64,000 nt of DNA from Aequorivita marisscotiae. GTDB lineage: Bacteria; Bacteroidota; Bacteroidia; Flavobacteriales; Flavobacteriaceae. Shown here in pieces: positions 54,201 to 63,799 of the stretch. The notes under the pieces were generated by a model. That model ran no database searches. It was given only the letters and a program-made list of their open reading frames with translations, and was not told the origin of the DNA. How positions within the stretch are numbered: position 1 is the first letter of the stretch; each line of letters opens with the position of its first letter. The DNA lies in contig NZ_CP122379.1 in assembly GCF_029814825.1 (NCBI RefSeq), positions 1,302,001 through 1,366,000 of the forward strand. Direction: 5' to 3'. The position numbers and the translations under genes were made by a program.

Positions 54201-54557
54201 CATGGCCGACGTTTTGTTTATGTCTTGATGTTTCGAAATTAAATTGGACAGTAAAATAGTGAGCGACCAAAACATAAAAAGAATGGTAAATGCACTCGAA
54301 AAAACAGACATTAAATTTATGGTAAGTGCAATTTGCGAAGCATCTGCCGCAAAAATGGAGAAAAAAGCACCCAGCAATTGATATAAAGGAGCTCCCGGTG
54401 GGTGTCCGACCTCCAAATTACTGGCAGTAGTTATGTATTCGCCGGCATCCCAAAAACTAGCAGTTGGTTCAACGGTTAACCAATAGGTTGTAAGGGCAAT
54501 AGCAAAGACGAGCCAACCTGTAATTTTGTTCCATTTAGTAAAATTGAAAGAACCCAT
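51234..54557 (-). CDS. DUF2723 family membrane protein (protein O-mannosyltransferase-like)
   Basis: 1107 residues from the ATG at 54557 (GSFNFTKWNKITGWLV). An upstream ATG at 54635 adds only 26 unlikely residues. The N-terminal half has about 12 membrane segments, with VEPTASFWDAGEYITTASNL and GHPPGAPLYQLL, the DUF2723 signature with the catalytic-type Asp-Glu pair after the first helix, as in GT-C transferases. The C-terminal half is soluble with TPR-like helices (LARLAEALINEGKLEKAEKVL). The family is thought to glycosylate exported proteins in Bacteroidota. It forms an operon with the polysaccharide deacetylase gene. Confidence 0.9.
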   Translation of the reverse strand: MGSFNFTKWNKITGWLVFAIALTTYWLTVEPTASFWDAGEYITTASNLEVGHPPGAPLYQLLGAFFSIFAADASQIALTINLMSVFSSAFTILFMFWSLTILLSNLISKHQDINKTSAMTIIGSAAVGALAFTFTDSFWFNAVEAEVYASAAFLMSVLFYTALRWEREMFEPRGNRWVILIAFIIGLSFGVHFMALLTIPAIGFLYFFKHYKTVTVKNFIIANIVTVAILLFIFKLLLPMTMKFFSASELFFVNNIGLPFNSGTIFAALLFIVLFIYGLRYTRNKGFVQLNTLLLCVLFIFIGFSSWLMLPIRANAGTVINENNPNNARELLAYYNREQYPETHLFYGPLFTETYAGLDEDNPYKDEKPKYEKDEATGKYIIVNNYKNAGQNTEDSQKAFMPRMWSTEHTANYMEFTGGLDFSVKSEYLNEPRLVDEVNKFKQAYNQGLVDKTDYDKFLKNFNQFLDIQKPSFFQNMKFMLEFQFGYMYWRYFMWNFTGRQDDVQGRYTDLHGNWLSGIKFIDELRLGNQDMLPSDMKENKARNTYYFLPLILGVIGLVFHFKNDQKSFWVLLVFFLFTGLALKIYLNERPFEPRERDYALVGSFYVFAMWIGYGVYALFDLAKEYLKPKIALPVVLLITTLAAPVLLATQNWDDHDRSNRYTAQSMGKMYLDSCDKNAILFTIGDNDTFALWYAQNVEGYRQDVRIINTSLFQTDWYIDDMKKKAFTSDPIPSQLTHEKYRWGTRDFLIFQKTNKDTIDIKTWMNFVANDSPATQMELPSGQVVNTFPSKVIRIPVDKEAVLKNGIVDPKDADRIVPYIDINLKGDIIYKNRMMMLDIIANNNWERPIYFSGGSFGDDDYLWMKDYLQLEGVVYKLVPIKTPLDKRSPFDMGRIDADKMYNIVMSWDWGNSGSPDIYHDTETRRNGITYRSNLARLAEALINEGKLEKAEKVLDLAMEKMPIDYFEYYSLLEPFVIGYYELSKPEKARKVYQDVSEKYQENLLYYNSLKFNKQRAIAEDIISDMERYRGLVQVVVVYDKEEYGRAEAKEFNEYLKLFRHFYSPDEAMDLDKDLQKDSTIEIPIDSSLLEKMQQEPTNEILEEAPLN

Positions 54558-54703
54558 AAGCACTAAAAAATTTTTATGGGACGAATTTACTAATAATATA
54601 GATAGCCCCACATATGTAAATGAGGTAACGTGCAATAAGTGACGTTATTTTCAATAATGGAGGTAATTGCAAAAAAAATGTACTTAAATTTTTAATGAAA
54701 TAT

Positions 54704-54733
54704 TTGTACAAGACAAAGTTTGTATTAAATTTG
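54704..54733 (+). promoter_or_regulatory. Promoter of tRNA-Gln
   Basis: TTG at 54704-54706, 19-base spacer, TAAATTTG at 54726-54733: a full match to the Bacteroidota consensus, about 60 bases before the tRNA. Confidence 0.75.
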
Positions 54734-54794
54734 CACCTCCTAAGCTAGAAAATATTTTTAGCCGTGGTGGACGCAAGTCTATATTTATGTAAAT

Positions 54795-54867
54795 TGGCCC
54801 ATGGTGTAACTGGCAACACGTCTGGTTTTGGTCCAGAAGAGTCTAGGTTCGAGCCCTAGTGGGCCAA
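54795..54867 (+). tRNA. tRNA-Gln (anticodon TTG)
   Basis: A 73-base cloverleaf: acceptor TGGCCCA (54795-54801) / TGGGCCA (54860-54866), anticodon arm TCTGG/CCAGA around loop TTTTGGT with anticodon TTG, and a T arm with GGTTCGAGCC. CCA not encoded. Own promoter and terminator; a single-gene transcript in the 441-base gap after the DUF2723 gene. Confidence 0.95.
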
Positions 54868-54873
54868 CTTCTA

Positions 54874-54918
54874 AACCCTGTAATAACTTGTAAAATTGAA
54901 GTTATACAGGGTTTTTTT
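54874..54918 (+). terminator. Terminator after tRNA-Gln
   Basis: AACCCTGTAATAACTT (54874-54889) pairs with AAGTTATACAGGGTT (54899-54913) with one bulged A, followed by seven T. Confidence 0.85.
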
Positions 54919-54998
54919 ATTCGGTTGTTCGAACGAGTGTGAATTAAGGTTGCAAAGTATAGCTACATTGCAAAAATCAAAAGAAGTTATTTTGCTTC

Positions 54999-55589
54999 TT
55001 AATCTTCATCATTAAAAATAGGAATACGTTCATGCTCTAATTTCCAAGTAAATTTTTTTTCGCTCTTTCTGTCCATATTAAAAACCGAATAATAGCGCAG
55101 CAATAGCGTGCTGTCTTTAGCGTCATTGGTTATTGGCACTAAGGAGTCTGACATGTTGCTTTTGTGGATTGCAAAACGATTAACGGGTTGTTTCCAAACG
55201 GAGTCTTTATAAACAAAGACGTAGTATTCATTAAAATTGGTATCCTTCAATTTAGCATTTACAAGCAACACATCGTTCTTAAAATTCGTGAGTTTTAATA
55301 GTTTCATCTCTGCTCCTATACTTTCAGGAATAGGTATTGAAGGAAGTTTTGATTTCTCAAAACCAATTAACGTTATTTGTTTAGTGGTGTCAATATTTTT
55401 AATATAAGCATAAACAGAATCGGTATTCCCTATAAAATCTGCTTTCAGGGCGCTTTCGGGAATATTTGGTTTTTCCTCAACCGCAATAGTAGATTTCTCT
55501 GGTATTACCACCAATTTTGGTTCTTTATCTTTAGGTATTTGATTGCAACCTAATAAAATTACACAAAATCCTAGGGGTAGTAGTTTCAT
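54999..55589 (-). CDS. Uncharacterised lipoprotein
   Basis: 196 residues. A short lipoprotein signal (LLPLGFCVILLGCNQIP) with lipobox LLGC; the residues after Cys (NQIPKDKEP) lack an acidic run, so it may stay on the periplasmic side of the outer membrane. The body is mixed strand and helix with no motif I recognise. It begins directly after the universal stress protein gene stop (no gap), which makes them one operon. Function unknown. Confidence 0.75.
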   Translation of the reverse strand: MKLLPLGFCVILLGCNQIPKDKEPKLVVIPEKSTIAVEEKPNIPESALKADFIGNTDSVYAYIKNIDTTKQITLIGFEKSKLPSIPIPESIGAEMKLLKLTNFKNDVLLVNAKLKDTNFNEYYVFVYKDSVWKQPVNRFAIHKSNMSDSLVPITNDAKDSTLLLRYYSVFNMDRKSEKKFTWKLEHERIPIFNDED

Positions 55590-56411
55590 TTAAATTTTAA
55601 AAGTTATAACCGGCATATTGGCGTGGTTTACCATATCTTCACTAATGCTGCCGTTAAAAAAATGCGATATACCTTTGCGGCCATGAGTGCCCATCCCTAT
55701 AAGTTGTGCATTTATGTGGTTGGCAAAATTGAGGATGCCTTTTTCTACTGAGTTATCGTTAAAAATATTAAGCGTGTAATTTTCTACGCCCATTCCGCGA
55801 ACAAAGTTTTCCATTATTTTTTGGGCTTCAACAGATGTATGAAAGTTACCGGGTGTGTTTACAAAGAGCAGGTGCATTTTGGCACCCACTTTTTTAGCAA
55901 ATTTTTGTGCCTTGTCTAGTGCGCCCCGTCCATCTTCAGAAAAATCTGTAGCAAAAATAAAATCGTTTACCTTAAAATCGGGATGATTATTCTTTATAAC
56001 CAATACAGGAATTTTGGAGGTGCGAACTACCTTTTCGGTATTGCTTCCCACAAACATTTCTTTAAAACCGCTTGCACCAGTAGAGCCCATTACAATTAAA
56101 TCTATATTGTTTTTGGCGCAAGTTGTTTCAATATCTTCGTAAATCTCGTCGTGGCCTATGGTTTCATACAGCGTAATACCTTGCAAATAGGGTTTTTGCC
56201 TGAGTTCGCTAAATCGTTTTTCCACAAGTTTAATAAAGAAAAGTGACTCCGGAAGATTGCCCGAATCGCTCGAAGTTGCCAGATGAAGCGGCATTTCCAT
56301 AGAGTGAAGAACATATATTTCGCTATTGTGCTTTTTTGCCAAAGTAATGGCCACTTTTAATGCGTTTTCCGCCTGTTCGGAAAAATCTGTCGGTACTAAG
56401 ATACGTTTCAT
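55590..56411 (-). CDS. Tandem-domain universal stress protein
   Basis: 273 residues with two UspA domains (about 1-140 and 150-273). The first has RILVPTDFSEQAENAL and the nucleotide-binding VMGSTGASGFKEMFVGSNTEKV pattern (G2xG9GS type). The second has FIFATDFSEDGRGALDKA and GMGTHGRKGISHFFNGSISE. Both have the ATP-binding pattern. Double-domain Usps are usual in this family and act in stress and stationary survival. The lipoprotein gene follows with no gap. Confidence 0.93.
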   Translation of the reverse strand: MKRILVPTDFSEQAENALKVAITLAKKHNSEIYVLHSMEMPLHLATSSDSGNLPESLFFIKLVEKRFSELRQKPYLQGITLYETIGHDEIYEDIETTCAKNNIDLIVMGSTGASGFKEMFVGSNTEKVVRTSKIPVLVIKNNHPDFKVNDFIFATDFSEDGRGALDKAQKFAKKVGAKMHLLFVNTPGNFHTSVEAQKIMENFVRGMGVENYTLNIFNDNSVEKGILNFANHINAQLIGMGTHGRKGISHFFNGSISEDMVNHANMPVITFKI

Positions 56412-56464
56412 AGAAGGTTGGTTAATTATTAGAACCCTTAAATTACAAAATAAATCCTTTGCGC

Positions 56465-56500
56465 TTGGTTTTTATAATATTAAAAAATATAGTATATTTG
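56465..56500 (+). promoter_or_regulatory. Promoter of rimP-nusA-infB
   Basis: TTG at 56465-56467 and TATATTTG at 56493-56500 (spacer 25), about 60 bases upstream of rimP, before a strong hairpin. Confidence 0.55.
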
Positions 56501-56525
56501 CACCGAATTTGATACGAAAATATCT

Positions 56526-56550
56526 GAGGGGACTAAAGTCCCCTCTTTTT
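56526..56550 (+). promoter_or_regulatory. Terminator-like hairpin in the rimP-nusA-infB leader (putative attenuator)
   Basis: GAGGGGAC (56526-56533) / GTCCCCTC (56538-56545), loop TAAA, then TTTTT. It is a perfect intrinsic terminator lying between the promoter and the rimP start at 56561, so full transcription must be by readthrough or antitermination. NusA, encoded downstream, affects such pausing, which suggests autogenous control (inferred). Confidence 0.65.
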
Positions 56551-56560
56551 ATAGCTAAAA

Positions 56561-57025
56561 ATGATGCGGGAAAAAGTAGCACAACTGCTTAAAAGTGCAC
56601 TGGACGAAAACAAATCACTGTTTCTGATTGACCTAAATATTTCTGAAGACAACCAAATACGGGTCATCCTTGACGGCGATAGTGGTGTAACGGTGGAAGA
56701 CTGTATTGCGGTTAGCCGCCAGATTGAGCACAATTTAGATAGAGAAGAATACGATTTTTCCTTAGAAGTAATGTCTGCCGGTATTTCAGAGCCCCTAACC
56801 ATGCCCCGACAATACAAAAAAAATATAGGAAGAACCCTAAAAATAAGAACCAAAAACGACGAAAAAATTGAAGGCGAATTAACCACTGCCAACGAAGAAA
56901 GCTGTACCCTTACTTGGACTGCACGCGAACCAAAACCTGTTGGAAAAGGTAAAATTACCGTTCAAAAAGAGGCAACATTGCCTTATAAAGATATTATGGA
57001 AGCAAAAGTGATGATAACATTTTAA
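56561..57025 (+). CDS. rimP: Ribosome maturation factor RimP
   Basis: 154 residues, normal length, for 30S subunit assembly. The N-terminal domain ends with [19 protein letters not shown] and the interdomain segment is [15 protein letters not shown]; the C-terminal SH3-like domain includes [18 protein letters not shown]. An alternative ATG one codon downstream is possible. First gene of rimP-nusA-infB; 10 bases separate it from nusA. Confidence 0.95.
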   Translation: MMREKVAQLLKSALDENKSLFLIDLNISEDNQIRVILDGDSGVTVEDCIAVSRQIEHNLDREEYDFSLEVMSAGISEPLTMPRQYKKNIGRTLKIRTKNDEKIEGELTTANEESCTLTWTAREPKPVGKGKITVQKEATLPYKDIMEAKVMITF

Positions 57026-57035
57026 TTGAATTGAT

Positions 57036-58268
57036 ATGGAAAACTTAGCACTAATCGATTCTTTCTCGGAATTTAAAGACGACAAACAAATAGACAGAGT
57101 AACGCTTATGGCGATACTTGAAGACGTTTTCAGAAACGCGCTAAAAAAGAAATACGGAAGCGATGATAACTTTGATATTATTGTAAACCCAGATAAGGGC
57201 GATCTTGAAATATGGAGAAACCGTGTAGTTGTAGCCGATGGTGAAGTGGAAGATCCAAACGAGGAAATTTCAATAAGCGAAGCTCGAAAAATTGAGCCAG
57301 ATTTTGAAATTGGTGAAGATGTTTCTGAAGAAGTAAAATTAATAGATCTTGGCCGTCGTTCAATATTGGCACTGCGCCAAAACCTTATTTCAAAAATTCA
57401 CGAGCACGACAATACCATAATATATAAGCAGTTTAAAGATCTTGAAGGTGAAATTTACACCGCAGAGGTACATCATATTCGCCACCGTGCCGTTATTTTG
57501 TTAGACGACGATGGTAATGAAATTATTCTTCCAAAGGAAAAGCAAATTCCTTCAGATTTCTTTCGTAAAGGAGACAATGTTCGTGGAATAATTGAAAGTG
57601 TAGATTTAAAAGGAAACAAGCCTGCAATCATTATGAGCCGCGCAGCGCCAATTTTCCTTGAAAAATTATTCGAGCAGGAAATCCCGGAAGTTTTTGACGG
57701 TTTAATCACGGTTAAAAAAGTAGTACGTATCCCAGGAGAAAAAGCAAAAGTTGCCGTAGATTCATACGATGATCGAATAGATCCCGTAGGAGCCTGTGTA
57801 GGTATGAAAGGTTCTAGAATTCACGGGATAGTACGCGAATTGGGCAATGAAAATATAGACGTAATAAACTACACCAGCAACCTTACCTTGTTTATAACCC
57901 GAGCGCTGAGCCCTGCAAAAGTTACCTCGGTGAAAATTGATGAAGAAAAAAAACGTGCCGAAGTTATTCTTCGCCCAGAAGAAGTAAGTAAAGCAATTGG
58001 TCGCGGGGGTCACAACATACGTCTTGCCGGACAATTAACAGGTTACGAAATAGATGTGCTTCGCGAAGGTGCCGAAGAAGATGTAGAGTTATCAGAATTC
58101 TCTGACGAAATTGAAGGTTGGATTATTCAAGAATTTCATAAAATTGGGCTGGATACAGCAAAAAGCGTCTTGGAACACGACATCAACGATTTGGTAAAAC
58201 GTACCGATCTTGAAGAAGAAACAATTCGCGATGTAATAAATATATTAAAAGAAGAATTTGAAGAGTAG
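57036..58268 (+). CDS. nusA: Transcription termination/antitermination factor NusA
   Basis: 410 residues: N-terminal RNA-polymerase-binding domain (about 1-125; RVTLMAILEDVFRNALKKKYG), S1 domain (about 130-200), and two KH domains (about 200-345; DPVGACVGMKGSRIHGI and AIGRGGHNIRLAGQLTGYE). A short C-terminal acidic helical tail replaces the repeats of the E. coli protein, a usual Bacteroidota form. It sits between rimP and infB in the conserved operon. Confidence 0.96.
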   Translation: MENLALIDSFSEFKDDKQIDRVTLMAILEDVFRNALKKKYGSDDNFDIIVNPDKGDLEIWRNRVVVADGEVEDPNEEISISEARKIEPDFEIGEDVSEEVKLIDLGRRSILALRQNLISKIHEHDNTIIYKQFKDLEGEIYTAEVHHIRHRAVILLDDDGNEIILPKEKQIPSDFFRKGDNVRGIIESVDLKGNKPAIIMSRAAPIFLEKLFEQEIPEVFDGLITVKKVVRIPGEKAKVAVDSYDDRIDPVGACVGMKGSRIHGIVRELGNENIDVINYTSNLTLFITRALSPAKVTSVKIDEEKKRAEVILRPEEVSKAIGRGGHNIRLAGQLTGYEIDVLREGAEEDVELSEFSDEIEGWIIQEFHKIGLDTAKSVLEHDINDLVKRTDLEEETIRDVINILKEEFEE

Positions 58269-58328
58269 TTGAAACTTTAACTACTTTTATACAAATTTTT
58301 TAAAAAGACAAAACAGGAAAAAGCATTT

Positions 58329-61160
58329 ATGGCTGAAGTAAAGACAAAAAGACTAAGTCAGGTATTACGTGAATTCAATATCTCGTTAGATCGTGCCGTG
58401 GAATTTTTAAGCTCCAAAGGGTTCGATGTGGACGCAAGTCCCAATACCAAAATAACAGGTGATGAATACGAAGTTCTTTTTGAAGAGTTTGAAACCGACA
58501 AAAGTAAAAAAGTAGCATCTAAGGAAGTAGGCGAGGAAAAACGCAAAGAAAAGGAAGAATTACGCCTTGAGCGCGAGCGCGAGCTAGAAGAAAAGCAAAA
58601 AAAGGAAGAAGCTTCGCGCGTTATTAGAGCTGGAGCAAAATTGGACGGTCCAAAGCAAGTAGGGAAAATTGACCTTGCAACTGGAAAACCCAAAAAAGAT
58701 GAGCCTAAAGCCGAAGAGAAACCCGCGGCAGCAAAAGAAGAAAAAGTTGAAGCAGAAAAGGTTGAAAAACCAGCTGCGGAAACATCTCCAGTAAAAGAAG
58801 AGACGGCGAAAGAAAAGGTTAAGGAGGAGAAGCCAAAGGAAGAAAAAGTTGTAGAGGCGCCAAAAGAAGAAAAGAGTAAAAAAGAAAAACCGAAAGCAGA
58901 TACAACGGCTAAAGCTATAGAAAAGGAGCCAGCTAAAGAAGCTCCTGTCCAAAAAGCTGAAACCCCAAAAGAAGCGGAAAAAACCGAATCTCCGAAAGAA
59001 TCAGATACCGTTACTACACAATACCGCAAGCTTGAAGGCCCTAACTTTACAGGCCAAAAAATAGACCTTACCCAGTTTAAAAAACCGGAGAAGAAAAAAG
59101 ATTCAAAAAGCGACGATAAGAAAAACGTTAAAGGTAAAAGACGCCGTATAAGTAAGGATGCCTCAAAACCTGGAGGCAATAATTTTAGAGATAAGCGCGG
59201 AGCAGGACCTGGGTCTGGAAACAGAAAAGGACGAAGCAATACGCCAAAAGAAGAGCCAAGCGAAGAAGAAGTACAAAAACAAGTTCGCGAAACTTTAGAA
59301 AAACTGCAAGGAAAGTCTTCTAAAGGTAAAGGTGCTAAATACCGTCGTGAAAAACGAGATACGCACCGTCAAAAAACCGATGAGCTTGCACAACAAGAGG
59401 CCGATAACAAGCTTATTAAAGTTACCGAATTTGTTACCGCAAGTGAAATGGCAACCATGATGGAAGTGCCCGTTACCAAAATTATCTCGGCTTGTATGAG
59501 TTTGGGTATGATGGTAACTATGAACCAGCGTCTTGATGCCGAAACTTTAAGTATTGTTGCAGATGAATTTGGTTACGAATTAGAATTTGTAACAGCAGAC
59601 CTCGAAGAATCTATAGATCGCGAAATTGATGCGCCAGAAGATTTGGAAGATCGCGCACCTATTGTAACGGTAATGGGTCACGTAGATCACGGTAAAACTT
59701 CGCTATTGGATTATATACGTAAAGAAAACGTAATTGCAGGTGAATCTGGAGGTATAACACAACATATTGGAGCCTATGGAGTTGAATTGGAAGGTGGCCA
59801 AAAGATTGCATTTTTAGATACACCCGGTCACGAGGCGTTTACTGCTATGCGTGCTCGTGGAGCACAAGTTACCGACGTTGCCATTATTGTGGTTGCTGCG
59901 GACGACGACATTATGCCACAAACAAAAGAGGCAATTAGCCACGCGCAAGCAGCGGGTGTGCCAATAGTTTTTGCAATTAATAAAATAGATAAACCTACCG
60001 CAAATCCTGAAAAAATTAAAGAAGGTCTGGCTCAAATGAATTTGCTGGTTGAAGATTGGGGTGGAAAGATTCAGTCGCAGGATATATCGGCAAAAACAGG
60101 TAATGGTGTAAAGGAATTACTGGAAAAAGTATTGCTTGAAGCCGAACTACTTGAACTAAAAGCAAACCCAGATCGTCAGGCAAACGGTACAATTGTAGAA
60201 GCATTCTTAGACAAAGGTCGAGGGTATGTATCTACCGTTTTGGTGCAAGGTGGTACATTAAAAGTTGGAGACTACGTACTCGCAGGACAGCACAGCGGTA
60301 AAGTAAGAGCTATGCAAGATGAGCGTGGCAAGAATGTAAAAGAGGCTGGGCCATCAACGCCAGTGTCTGTGCTTGGTCTTGACGGAGCACCGCAAGCGGG
60401 CGATAAATTTAATGTTTTTGACGACGAACGTGAGGCCAAGAGTATTGCCACAAAACGCACCCAACTGCAACGAGAGCAGTCTGTACGAACACAGCGCCAT
60501 ATTACGTTAGACGAAATAGGAAGACGTATTGCCTTAGGTGAATTTAAAGAACTCAACATAATTCTAAAAGGTGATGTTGATGGTTCTGTTGAAGCATTAA
60601 CAGATTCATTCCAGAAATTATCTACTGAAGAAATACAAGTAAATATTATTCATAAAGCGGTTGGCCCAATTACCGAAAGCGATGTGCTGCTAGCATCAGC
60701 TTCAGACGCAATTATTATTGGTTTCAACGTTCGCCCTATGGGTAATGCGCGCCAGATTGCCGATAAAGAAGAAATAGATATCCGTACATACTCCATTATT
60801 TACGATGCTATAAACGATCTAAAAGATGCAATGGAAGGTATGCTTTCTCCAGAAATGAAAGAAGAAATTACTGGAACAGCAGAAATTCGTGAAACTTTCA
60901 AGATATCGAAAGTAGGTACAATTGCAGGTTGTATGGTATTGACCGGAAAAATTTTCCGAAATTCTGGAATTCGTCTAATTCGCGAAGGAGTGGTAGTTTA
61001 CACAGGTGAACTGGCTTCCTTAAAACGATTTAAAGACGATGTTAAAGAGGTGTCTAAAGGATACGATTGTGGTATTCAAATTAAAAACTACAACGATATT
61101 TATGAAAATGACATTATCGAAGCATTCCAGGAGGTTGCTGTAAAGAAAAAATTAAAATAA
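58329..61160 (+). CDS. infB: Translation initiation factor IF-2
   Basis: 943 residues. N-terminal IF2-N motif ([20 protein letters not shown]), then a long Lys/Glu/Pro/Ala linker at about 55-330 that is low complexity and likely disordered. G domain: [14 protein letters not shown] (G1), [17 protein letters not shown] (G3), NKIDKP (G4) and SAKTGNG (G5). Domains II-IV to the C-terminus ([14 protein letters not shown]). It brings fMet-tRNA to the 30S subunit. Last gene of the operon, followed by a terminator. Confidence 0.97.
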   Translation: MAEVKTKRLSQVLREFNISLDRAVEFLSSKGFDVDASPNTKITGDEYEVLFEEFETDKSKKVASKEVGEEKRKEKEELRLERERELEEKQKKEEASRVIRAGAKLDGPKQVGKIDLATGKPKKDEPKAEEKPAAAKEEKVEAEKVEKPAAETSPVKEETAKEKVKEEKPKEEKVVEAPKEEKSKKEKPKADTTAKAIEKEPAKEAPVQKAETPKEAEKTESPKESDTVTTQYRKLEGPNFTGQKIDLTQFKKPEKKKDSKSDDKKNVKGKRRRISKDASKPGGNNFRDKRGAGPGSGNRKGRSNTPKEEPSEEEVQKQVRETLEKLQGKSSKGKGAKYRREKRDTHRQKTDELAQQEADNKLIKVTEFVTASEMATMMEVPVTKIISACMSLGMMVTMNQRLDAETLSIVADEFGYELEFVTADLEESIDREIDAPEDLEDRAPIVTVMGHVDHGKTSLLDYIRKENVIAGESGGITQHIGAYGVELEGGQKIAFLDTPGHEAFTAMRARGAQVTDVAIIVVAADDDIMPQTKEAISHAQAAGVPIVFAINKIDKPTANPEKIKEGLAQMNLLVEDWGGKIQSQDISAKTGNGVKELLEKVLLEAELLELKANPDRQANGTIVEAFLDKGRGYVSTVLVQGGTLKVGDYVLAGQHSGKVRAMQDERGKNVKEAGPSTPVSVLGLDGAPQAGDKFNVFDDEREAKSIATKRTQLQREQSVRTQRHITLDEIGRRIALGEFKELNIILKGDVDGSVEALTDSFQKLSTEEIQVNIIHKAVGPITESDVLLASASDAIIIGFNVRPMGNARQIADKEEIDIRTYSIIYDAINDLKDAMEGMLSPEMKEEITGTAEIRETFKISKVGTIAGCMVLTGKIFRNSGIRLIREGVVVYTGELASLKRFKDDVKEVSKGYDCGIQIKNYNDIYENDIIEAFQEVAVKKKLK

Positions 61161-61185
61161 TCTATTCCTGAGTTCTATATTAAAG

Positions 61186-61218
61186 CGACCTGAAAGTGAA
61201 TATTTTCGGGTCGTTTTT
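61186..61218 (+). terminator. Terminator after infB
   Basis: CGACCTGAAA (61186-61195) / TTTCGGGTCG (61204-61213) with one G-T pair and an 8-base loop, followed by five T. Confidence 0.8.
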
Positions 61219-61296
61219 GTTTAGAATCCGCACTGTTTTTTTTAGCCTCCTGTAACATTCAGTTTTTTTTGGTGTCTATTAAGAAAACCAAACCAA

Positions 61297-63795
61297 ATGA
61301 ATTTTGCGCTATACAGGCTTTGCTTTACCACATTCCTGCTTTTTAATTTTGTAGCCCTTTCGCAAACAAAGGATAGCATTCCACGGAAAAAAATTACCAT
61401 TCCGCGTATAGTTGAAGCACCAAAAATTGATGGCGTATTAAACGATGCAGCTTGGCAAAATGCTCCAATCGCAACCAATTTTGTAGAAAGACAACCCAAT
61501 AACGGAAAGCCAATTCCCGATAGTTTACAAACCGATGTAAAAATTGTTTATGACGATTTGGGTATTTATTTTGGCGCAACCTTGAAAGATCCAGAACCGG
61601 ATAAAATTTTAAAGGAACTTACCGAAAGAGACGGTATTGGAAACGACGATTTCTTCTTTGTACTTTTAAATGGGTATAACGACAGGCAACAAAGTTTGCA
61701 ATTTATTGTTACGGCAGCCGGGGTGCAATACGATGCAAAAATGACTAATGGCAATGAAGACAGTTCTTGGAATGGAATCTGGTACAGTGCTGTAAAAATT
61801 AACGAGAACGGCTGGGTAGCCGAAATGTTTATTCCGTATTCCGAAATTCGTTTTCCCAATAAAAGTGTGCAGGTTTGGGGGTTAAATATGGAGCGTGAAT
61901 TTAGACGAAAACGAACCAGATATTCCTGGAGCCCGATTGATAATTCAAAAGGAGCCTATTCTATCTACGATGGCGAAATCTATGGCATTGAAAATGTACA
62001 AGCGCCCACCCGACTGTCTTTTCAACCATATTTGTCGGCTTATGTAAATGATTATGATGGAAAAACTGAAACAATATTAAACGGCGGTATGGACCTAAAA
62101 TACGGTATAAACGATGCGTTTACCCTAGATATGGTTTTAATTCCGGATTTTGGACAGTCTAAATTTGATGCCGAGGTTTTAAACCTTTCTGCCTTCGAAA
62201 CCCAATACGAGGAAAATCGCGGATTCTTTACCGAAGGAACCGAGCTATTTACAAAGGGAAATCTCTTTTATTCGCGAAGAGTAGGTGGTAATCCTTCTAA
62301 ATACCCAAATCTTTCCGAGAGTGAGGAAATTAAAAATTATCCAACTTCGGTGGCCTTAATTAATGCATTTAAAATTTCTGGGAGAACCGATGGCAATCTA
62401 GGCATTGGTATTTTTAATGCGATTACTGAAAAGACCTATGCCGAAATTCAAGACGTAACAACCGGCGAAACAAGACGGGAAGTTGTTGAACCATTGGCCA
62501 ATTACAATATCTTGGTTTTAGACCAGCGATTTGGCGATAATTCATCAATTTCATTCGTAAATACAAATGTTTTGCGCGAAGGCTATTTTCGCGATGCGAA
62601 CGCTTCTGGTTTATATATGGACCTAACAAATAAAAACAACACCATTAACTATTTTGCCAATGCCGAAGGTAGTTGGGTAATGGAAGATTCTACAAAGTTT
62701 GGAATGGAAGGTAATGCCGGAATTTCAAAAATAAATGGTAGTCATCGCCTTTCGGGAGAGGTAGATTTTAGAACCCAAGATTATGATATTAATGATATGG
62801 GCTATTCAAGTGAAACGAATTATATTAGATATGGCGCGTATTACGGGTACCGTTATCTTCAACCTAAAGGCAATTTAAATAATTTGTTTTTAAACTTTAA
62901 TGTAAACTACACTCGAAGGCTAAAAACCGATCTGTACAGCAATTTTCTTTTTAATTTTAATTCGAGTTTTACCACTAAGGAATATTTGGGTTTTGGGGGT
63001 GGTTTTGAAATGACGCCCTTTGGAACTAATGACTTTTACGAGCCACGAGTTAAGGGTAAATATTTGCAAGTGCCCGATTATTACAATGTTTGGGGGTGGT
63101 TTTCTACAGATTACAGAAAAAAATTGGCGTTAGATGTAAATGTAGATTGGTATAAATACAATGAAAACGGACGAGATAGATTTATTTTTGAATTGGGTCC
63201 GAAGTATCGCGTTTCAGATAAATTTAAAATGTTTTTCAATACGGCAGTAACTTTTTCAAAAAATGAAGATGGTTTTGTAGGTATTTCAAATGATGACATT
63301 ATTTTCGGAAAGCGCGACAGAAATACGGTTGTGAATGCTGTAGAATCGCAATATATTTTTAATAATAAAATGGCGTTAAATTTTTCGTTCCGCCATTATT
63401 ATTCCGAAGTAGCATACAGTGAATTTTTTACGTTACAGCCCAATGGGGAATTATTGGAAAATTCATTTTATTCTGAAAACCGCGATGCAACTTATAATAA
63501 CTGGAATATAGACCTGCGATTTTCGTGGTGGTTTGCTCCAGGCAGCCAACTTACGCTCTTGTATAGAAATGCTATGGAAAGTTTTGTAAACGATTCGCGA
63601 ATAAATTTATCAAACAATTTCAATAATCTTTTTGATAAACCTTCACTTAATAGTATTTCGTTGCGTGTAAGTTATTATTTAGATTACAACAGGATAAAAG
63701 GTTGGGTAGGCAATCGCTCAAAGGCCAATCCGGTAGGTTTTAATGATAGCAAAATACCAAGGCAGCGGAAATACGATAAATTAAAAAAATTATAG
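61297..63795 (+). CDS. DUF5916 outer-membrane protein with CBM9-like N-terminal domain
   Basis: 832 residues: signal peptide (about 1-23, ending VALSQ), a carbohydrate-binding family 9-like domain (about 35-225; APKIDGVLNDAAWQNAP, VAEMFIPYSEIRFP), then a DUF5916 region that starts with QPYLSAYVNDY, contains LIPDFGQSKFDAEVLNLSAFET and ENRGFFTEGTELF, and ends in outer-membrane barrel strands (SLRVSYYLDYNRIKG). Widespread in Bacteroidota and often near peptidases; the role is unproven. Own transcript after the infB terminator. Confidence 0.9.
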   Translation: MNFALYRLCFTTFLLFNFVALSQTKDSIPRKKITIPRIVEAPKIDGVLNDAAWQNAPIATNFVERQPNNGKPIPDSLQTDVKIVYDDLGIYFGATLKDPEPDKILKELTERDGIGNDDFFFVLLNGYNDRQQSLQFIVTAAGVQYDAKMTNGNEDSSWNGIWYSAVKINENGWVAEMFIPYSEIRFPNKSVQVWGLNMEREFRRKRTRYSWSPIDNSKGAYSIYDGEIYGIENVQAPTRLSFQPYLSAYVNDYDGKTETILNGGMDLKYGINDAFTLDMVLIPDFGQSKFDAEVLNLSAFETQYEENRGFFTEGTELFTKGNLFYSRRVGGNPSKYPNLSESEEIKNYPTSVALINAFKISGRTDGNLGIGIFNAITEKTYAEIQDVTTGETRREVVEPLANYNILVLDQRFGDNSSISFVNTNVLREGYFRDANASGLYMDLTNKNNTINYFANAEGSWVMEDSTKFGMEGNAGISKINGSHRLSGEVDFRTQDYDINDMGYSSETNYIRYGAYYGYRYLQPKGNLNNLFLNFNVNYTRRLKTDLYSNFLFNFNSSFTTKEYLGFGGGFEMTPFGTNDFYEPRVKGKYLQVPDYYNVWGWFSTDYRKKLALDVNVDWYKYNENGRDRFIFELGPKYRVSDKFKMFFNTAVTFSKNEDGFVGISNDDIIFGKRDRNTVVNAVESQYIFNNKMALNFSFRHYYSEVAYSEFFTLQPNGELLENSFYSENRDATYNNWNIDLRFSWWFAPGSQLTLLYRNAMESFVNDSRINLSNNFNNLFDKPSLNSISLRVSYYLDYNRIKGWVGNRSKANPVGFNDSKIPRQRKYDKLKKL

Positions 63796-63799
63796 AAAA

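Noticed and set aside
58358..59239. Long minus-strand open frame opposite infB
   Set aside because: It is the antisense shadow of the low-complexity Lys/Glu linker of IF-2; residue composition is Ser/Phe-rich and unlike a real protein.
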